Source: Ignelater luminosus
Lineage: Eukaryota; Arthropoda; Insecta; Coleoptera; Elateridae
Reading direction: 5' to 3'
Assembly (NCBI GenBank): GCA_011009095.1
Contig: VTPC01008495.1
Coordinates: 31,052-95,051, forward strand
DNA: 64,000 nt
Shown one piece after another: positions 60,801 to 64,000 of the stretch. The notes under the pieces were generated by a model. It did no database searches, had not been told where the DNA came from, and saw only the letters and a list, made by a program, of their open reading frames with translations. The position numbers and the translations under genes were made by a program. Within the stretch, counting starts at the first letter, position 1. Each line of letters starts with the position of its first letter.

Positions 60801-62150
60801 GTAGTAGTAGCGGCTGAGCTGTTGGTACATATTTCACAAGAATGATAAGACGAAACCGAAAAGAAGATCTGATGGTATGGATGATCCTGATGATGTTGGT
60901 TGGTGTGTTAACAATAATTGATGATTTATGACTTGGTAACGTTAATTGTTGGCAACCAAGCGGTTTTCCGCAGAAGCTTACCATCATATGGTAGGAAACA
61001 GGCTGGCTGACGGACGGTTCATGCTTCTCCCAAAGGGATTGTGCAGTCGGGTGTTTGGTGTCTGGGTTCCTAACGTTATATGAACCCAAACTGCACTATA
61101 AACTAAACGACCTGCAATTGGCCACTCCCGAACCGACCGAAGCGGCAGGACTACCACACACTACTGCTGCATTCAAGTCAAAGAGTGAATGTAAGAATAT
61201 GTTACTGTTTCAAGTTCAAACTCAAACCAAAAATGCTTCCTTCCTTAGACATAATCGTGTTTACATGCTTAGTAATGCTTTTGTATTTGTATACTTGCAG
61301 TTGTTGCAAAAAGCTAATTCATTTTGTTTATTTTTGATTCGTAGATAGCTTGACTTTTAGTCTAACCAATGTTTTGGATTTTAATACTACAAAAAACATA
61401 ACCAGAAGTATAACTTCAAATTTGAGACCGATGGGCAAGGTTCCATTGACGAGGCTGTCTGCTATATTTAAGAAGAGAAGTCACGACTATTGGGTTTAAA
61501 ATGCTAGAACCAAAGACTGTAATATGAGTGCCCCGAAGACAGAATCTCCAAGTTGCTAACGAGGCGCTGTGAGAAAAGATCAGTCTGTGAACTAATTTTC
61601 TGAGTTCTTCTTCGCTGGCGATCTTTTTCTAAACGTTGCTGGAGAATTGAAATATAGCAACAAGAAAACCACGAAGTTAACTTAAAACTCTAAAATTTGG
61701 GAAAAGAAGTCTTGAAAGGTGCAAGACTACCCGATGCCTTAGGTATGGTAGGTATGGTACGTATGGTATCACGCCAATAACTATCTGATCTCTCTAGTAT
61801 GTGTTAAGACCTATTTAAAGTGGTTGAACACACAAATCTGTTGTAGTATTGATGTACAATACATTGCTTTTGAGATACTTGCCTTATTGTATCCTCCTTG
61901 GCTTATTTCTCAGACATATTTACTCAAATCAGTTTTGACTTACTTAGCCTACTTAATTTACTTAATCTAACTTTCGATTTCTTATTTTACCCATAGATCC
62001 TAGTCTTTGCTTAACACTAGCTTTATATCATCTGCAGTCTCTGTTTGCGTTTAACTTTTGTTATCATTTTCACTCGCAGCTCGATGTTACATCGGAGATA
62101 TCTGGAGCGGTGATTACGGTTGCTGTATCTCAGATTGTTTAAAAACCTCG
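57821..62150. other. gene-free region
   Basis: No recognised gene. Short simple repeats occur at about 60797-60810 (AGT/TAG) and 61742-61768 (GGTATGGTA units). About 61.0-61.2 kb is GC-richer, with a TATAAA word (61097) and a downstream GTAAGA donor (about 61193), which might be an unsupported 5' exon. Confidence 0.35.
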
Positions 62151-62159
62151 GCTGTCTCA

Positions 62160-62450
62160 GTAATGGTGATTTCCGTCAAGATAAGTTTTGCTAGATCTTC
62201 GAGTGGCACAGGCTAGTCGGGAATGAAGCATTACAACTGACGACTTTGATCTGAGTAGTTTGTGTATCTGTAGATTCGGTGGATTAGCACGTCTTCGGCT
62301 TAATGGGCCCAGTTCGGACAGTAGGAGTCTTCTTCCTTGCCTATTTGCTTGAAGCTTCCATGTCCTATAAGTATGTTCAAGGCTATAGGAGATGAGCTGA
62401 AGATTTTCCTCTGTGCAAAGCGGACATTGGGCAGGAACCAATCAGTAATT
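62160..62450 (-). mobile_element. C-terminal tail of a decayed non-LTR retrotransposon
   Basis: A minus-strand frame reads LIGHGSFKQIGKEEDSYCPN, then WAH-stop-AEDVLIHRIY. This matches the region after RNase H in R1- and jockey-like elements: LTGHGxFxxYLxxIGK, then CPxCGxxEDxxHxLF, with one Cys of the zinc knuckle changed to Trp. The conserved spacing is clear over about 40 residues, but the copy has stops and nothing upstream on the same strand is recognisable. It belongs to a different insertion from the plus-strand jockey piece at 55.2 kb. Confidence 0.55.
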
Positions 62451-62819
62451 GGACCCTTCTCAGTACTACCTTATTCTTGCTGGCTGATTGAAAGGTTGAG
62501 CTTACTGATTTAATTCCTTTTCTTTTTGGTGCGGGATGAGCTTCTCGCGTAATTTGCTACTACATTAGTCTGCGGTGGCGGTAGATAAAATCTTAGTCGA
62601 GGCGTATGCTTCGTCAAGTATGAGATGTGTGTGATAGCACGGTCATAGATAGTACGGAGTGTGAAAAATAGGCTGCTCCATTTTTTTCTGAGTTGTTGTT
62701 TGAGATTTTGCACATAACACATAACATGATAGTCTCAGGTTATCCTTAATGACCATATACACCATTTTCTGCATTGAGTGAGTTTTTGTTCTTCGGTTCA
62801 ACCCTCGAGAACACGGGGT

Positions 62820-62965
62820 GAGCATACCCAGTCTGGATTTCAGCTGTCATTTATTATTGGCACCAACTACAGCAATGTTGCTGCTTCCTGTCTTGACTTC
62901 CAAACTACATCAGTGGAAGCCCTTGCAATCGTAGCGGGCATTCATCTTCTGGATGGTTGAGAAAA
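62820..62965 (+). mobile_element. possible RNase H fragment of a retroelement, plus strand
   Basis: The frame has SGFQLSFIIGTN, then about 10 unrelated residues, then FQTTSVEALAIVAGIHLL. The second part resembles the (V)FQAEVLAI(xx)A box that follows the first strands of retroelement RNase H. It has the opposite orientation to the tail at 62160-62450. Weak and short. Confidence 0.25.
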
Positions 62966-64000
62966 GATGAACCTGAGAAAGTAGAGAAACACACCGGCTA
63001 CTGCCGAGCATGGACTCATCTTCTTCAGAACACGGAACTCCTACTTGTGCTTGATTATTTAGCGGAAAGAACAACAAAACGGCTTCAAAAACAAGCTAAT
63101 AATAACATAATAAATAGAAACGGATGAACTATTTAGAATGATTTAGCAGACAGATTCACTAAAACACAACTTCAAGCTAATATTGAGATCAGAACAACTT
63201 GAAAATTTATTACGTCGAGATCGTCAAACAAAGAAATTTTTTCAAGTCGACCAATGAAACTTCTTTTATCGGTCATCGATGTATTGACAGAAATGCGGTT
63301 GTGTAAGAGAACAATTAATTCTTAAATTGATTGATTTTAGCAACAAAAGTTGCGTACATGAAATAATTGTCTTTAATTCGCAGTCATACCTTAGAAGGAA
63401 GTACATTGTTGATAGAATCCTGCTAGTTTGTGATTAAATAAAAATTTGTGTAAATCCTTCTTTACCAAAGCTTAAAGAAAACTCATTTTGCAGTTACACG
63501 TTGATGGCGGATCAACTTGTAGATGTTTCATAAAATCTAATTTTAATTAATGATATGTACAGAATATCTTTTATAAAACTTTTTTGTATACACAAGATGT
63601 TTTCCCTCTTTTTATGTAACATCTTACCCATTACAAGGCCACCAGATGACTAGCAAAGTGTATTTTTAAATTACAGTATTAGACCTTGTTGCTTATAATA
63701 CATCTATAGCTTTATTAAGAACTAAGTTAAGTAAGAGATTAAAAAAAAAGAATCTAGTAGGTGTGTGTCTTATATTCGACTTTGATACAAGTATCACCTC
63801 AACTTGTCAGCATTGTGATGTTTATATGGAACAAACACAAAAGCTATGGATAGGCGTTCAGAAAAAACTCTGAGTGCTGTTTGAGGGAATGCCAAAACTA
63901 ATGCCAAGGATATAAGATTTTGTTAAATATTTGAAAACAAAATATTTTAAAATACGAGCCTTATCCGTTAATATATAACAAATGAAAAAATAAAGAAAAA
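62966..64000. other. gene-free end of window
   Basis: AT-rich, with no coding exon, RNA gene or recognisable repeat. Confidence 0.4.

Noticed and set aside
61055-61348. 97-codon plus-strand frame with a TATA-like word and a GTAAGA donor
   Set aside because: The TATA word lies inside the frame and no partner exon was found; noted only as a weak promoter possibility.
1-64000. tRNA, snRNA, conserved microRNA, CRISPR or bacterial operon features
   Set aside because: I looked for tRNA GTTCGA loops in context, seeds of common insect microRNAs (let-7, miR-1, miR-8, miR-9, miR-124, bantam) and regular short-repeat arrays; none was convincing.

Overview
The window looks like nuclear DNA from an insect, possibly a beetle; the order is an inference and I cannot name a species. 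It is strongly AT-rich, with GT-AG introns, AATAAA poly(A) signals, an arginine kinase (the arthropod phosphagen enzyme), an insect Gs2-type cytosolic glutamine synthetase, and decayed mariner and jockey-type elements.

Three protein genes are secure, all in the first 18 kb. (1) An OCIA-domain gene (OCIAD1/asrij family) on + at 3683-4710: six exons, five introns of 46-59 bp, 253 aa. (2) Arginine kinase on + at 10057-12335: three exons, 372 aa, all checked catalytic residues present, and a 16-residue N-terminal extension. (3) Glutamine synthetase on - at 13574-16272: six exons, 369 aa, catalytic residues intact, with a probable upstream first exon ending at 17855. The kinase and synthetase converge, with stop codons about 1.2 kb apart. 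Both enzymes use ATP (arginine/phosphoarginine buffering and ammonia assimilation); no shared regulation is visible.

From about 18 kb to 64 kb no complete gene is recognisable. This part holds (a) old, diverged tandem duplications with units of about 70, 190, 300, 340 and 410 bp (18.3, 20.7, 27.3-28.1, 30.1-32.1 and 34.1-34.75 kb); (b) a degenerate TTAG-rich minisatellite (45.4-46.1 kb); (c) decayed transposons: a mariner transposase piece (about 52.0-52.4 kb, -), a jockey-type reverse transcriptase (55.19-55.69 kb, +), a tRNA-Lys-type primer-binding site (55058), a 327-bp MITE (57494-57820), the C-terminal tail of a non-LTR element (62.2-62.4 kb, -) and a possible reverse transcriptase scrap (21.0-21.25 kb, -); and (d) a few GC-rich patches with good splice donors that could be promoters or 5' exons of genes with long introns (40.9-41.2 and 54.0-54.2 kb, -), plus a short orphan reading frame with one membrane segment (42933-43135, +).

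The three enzymes and adaptors are ordinary conserved genes. The less ordinary material is the repeat landscape, the candidate exons around 41-43 kb and the two look-alike donor sites at 54.0 and 58.2 kb. I did not find a convincing new multi-gene system. All assignments come from reading translations and motifs by eye; no database or structure search was run.
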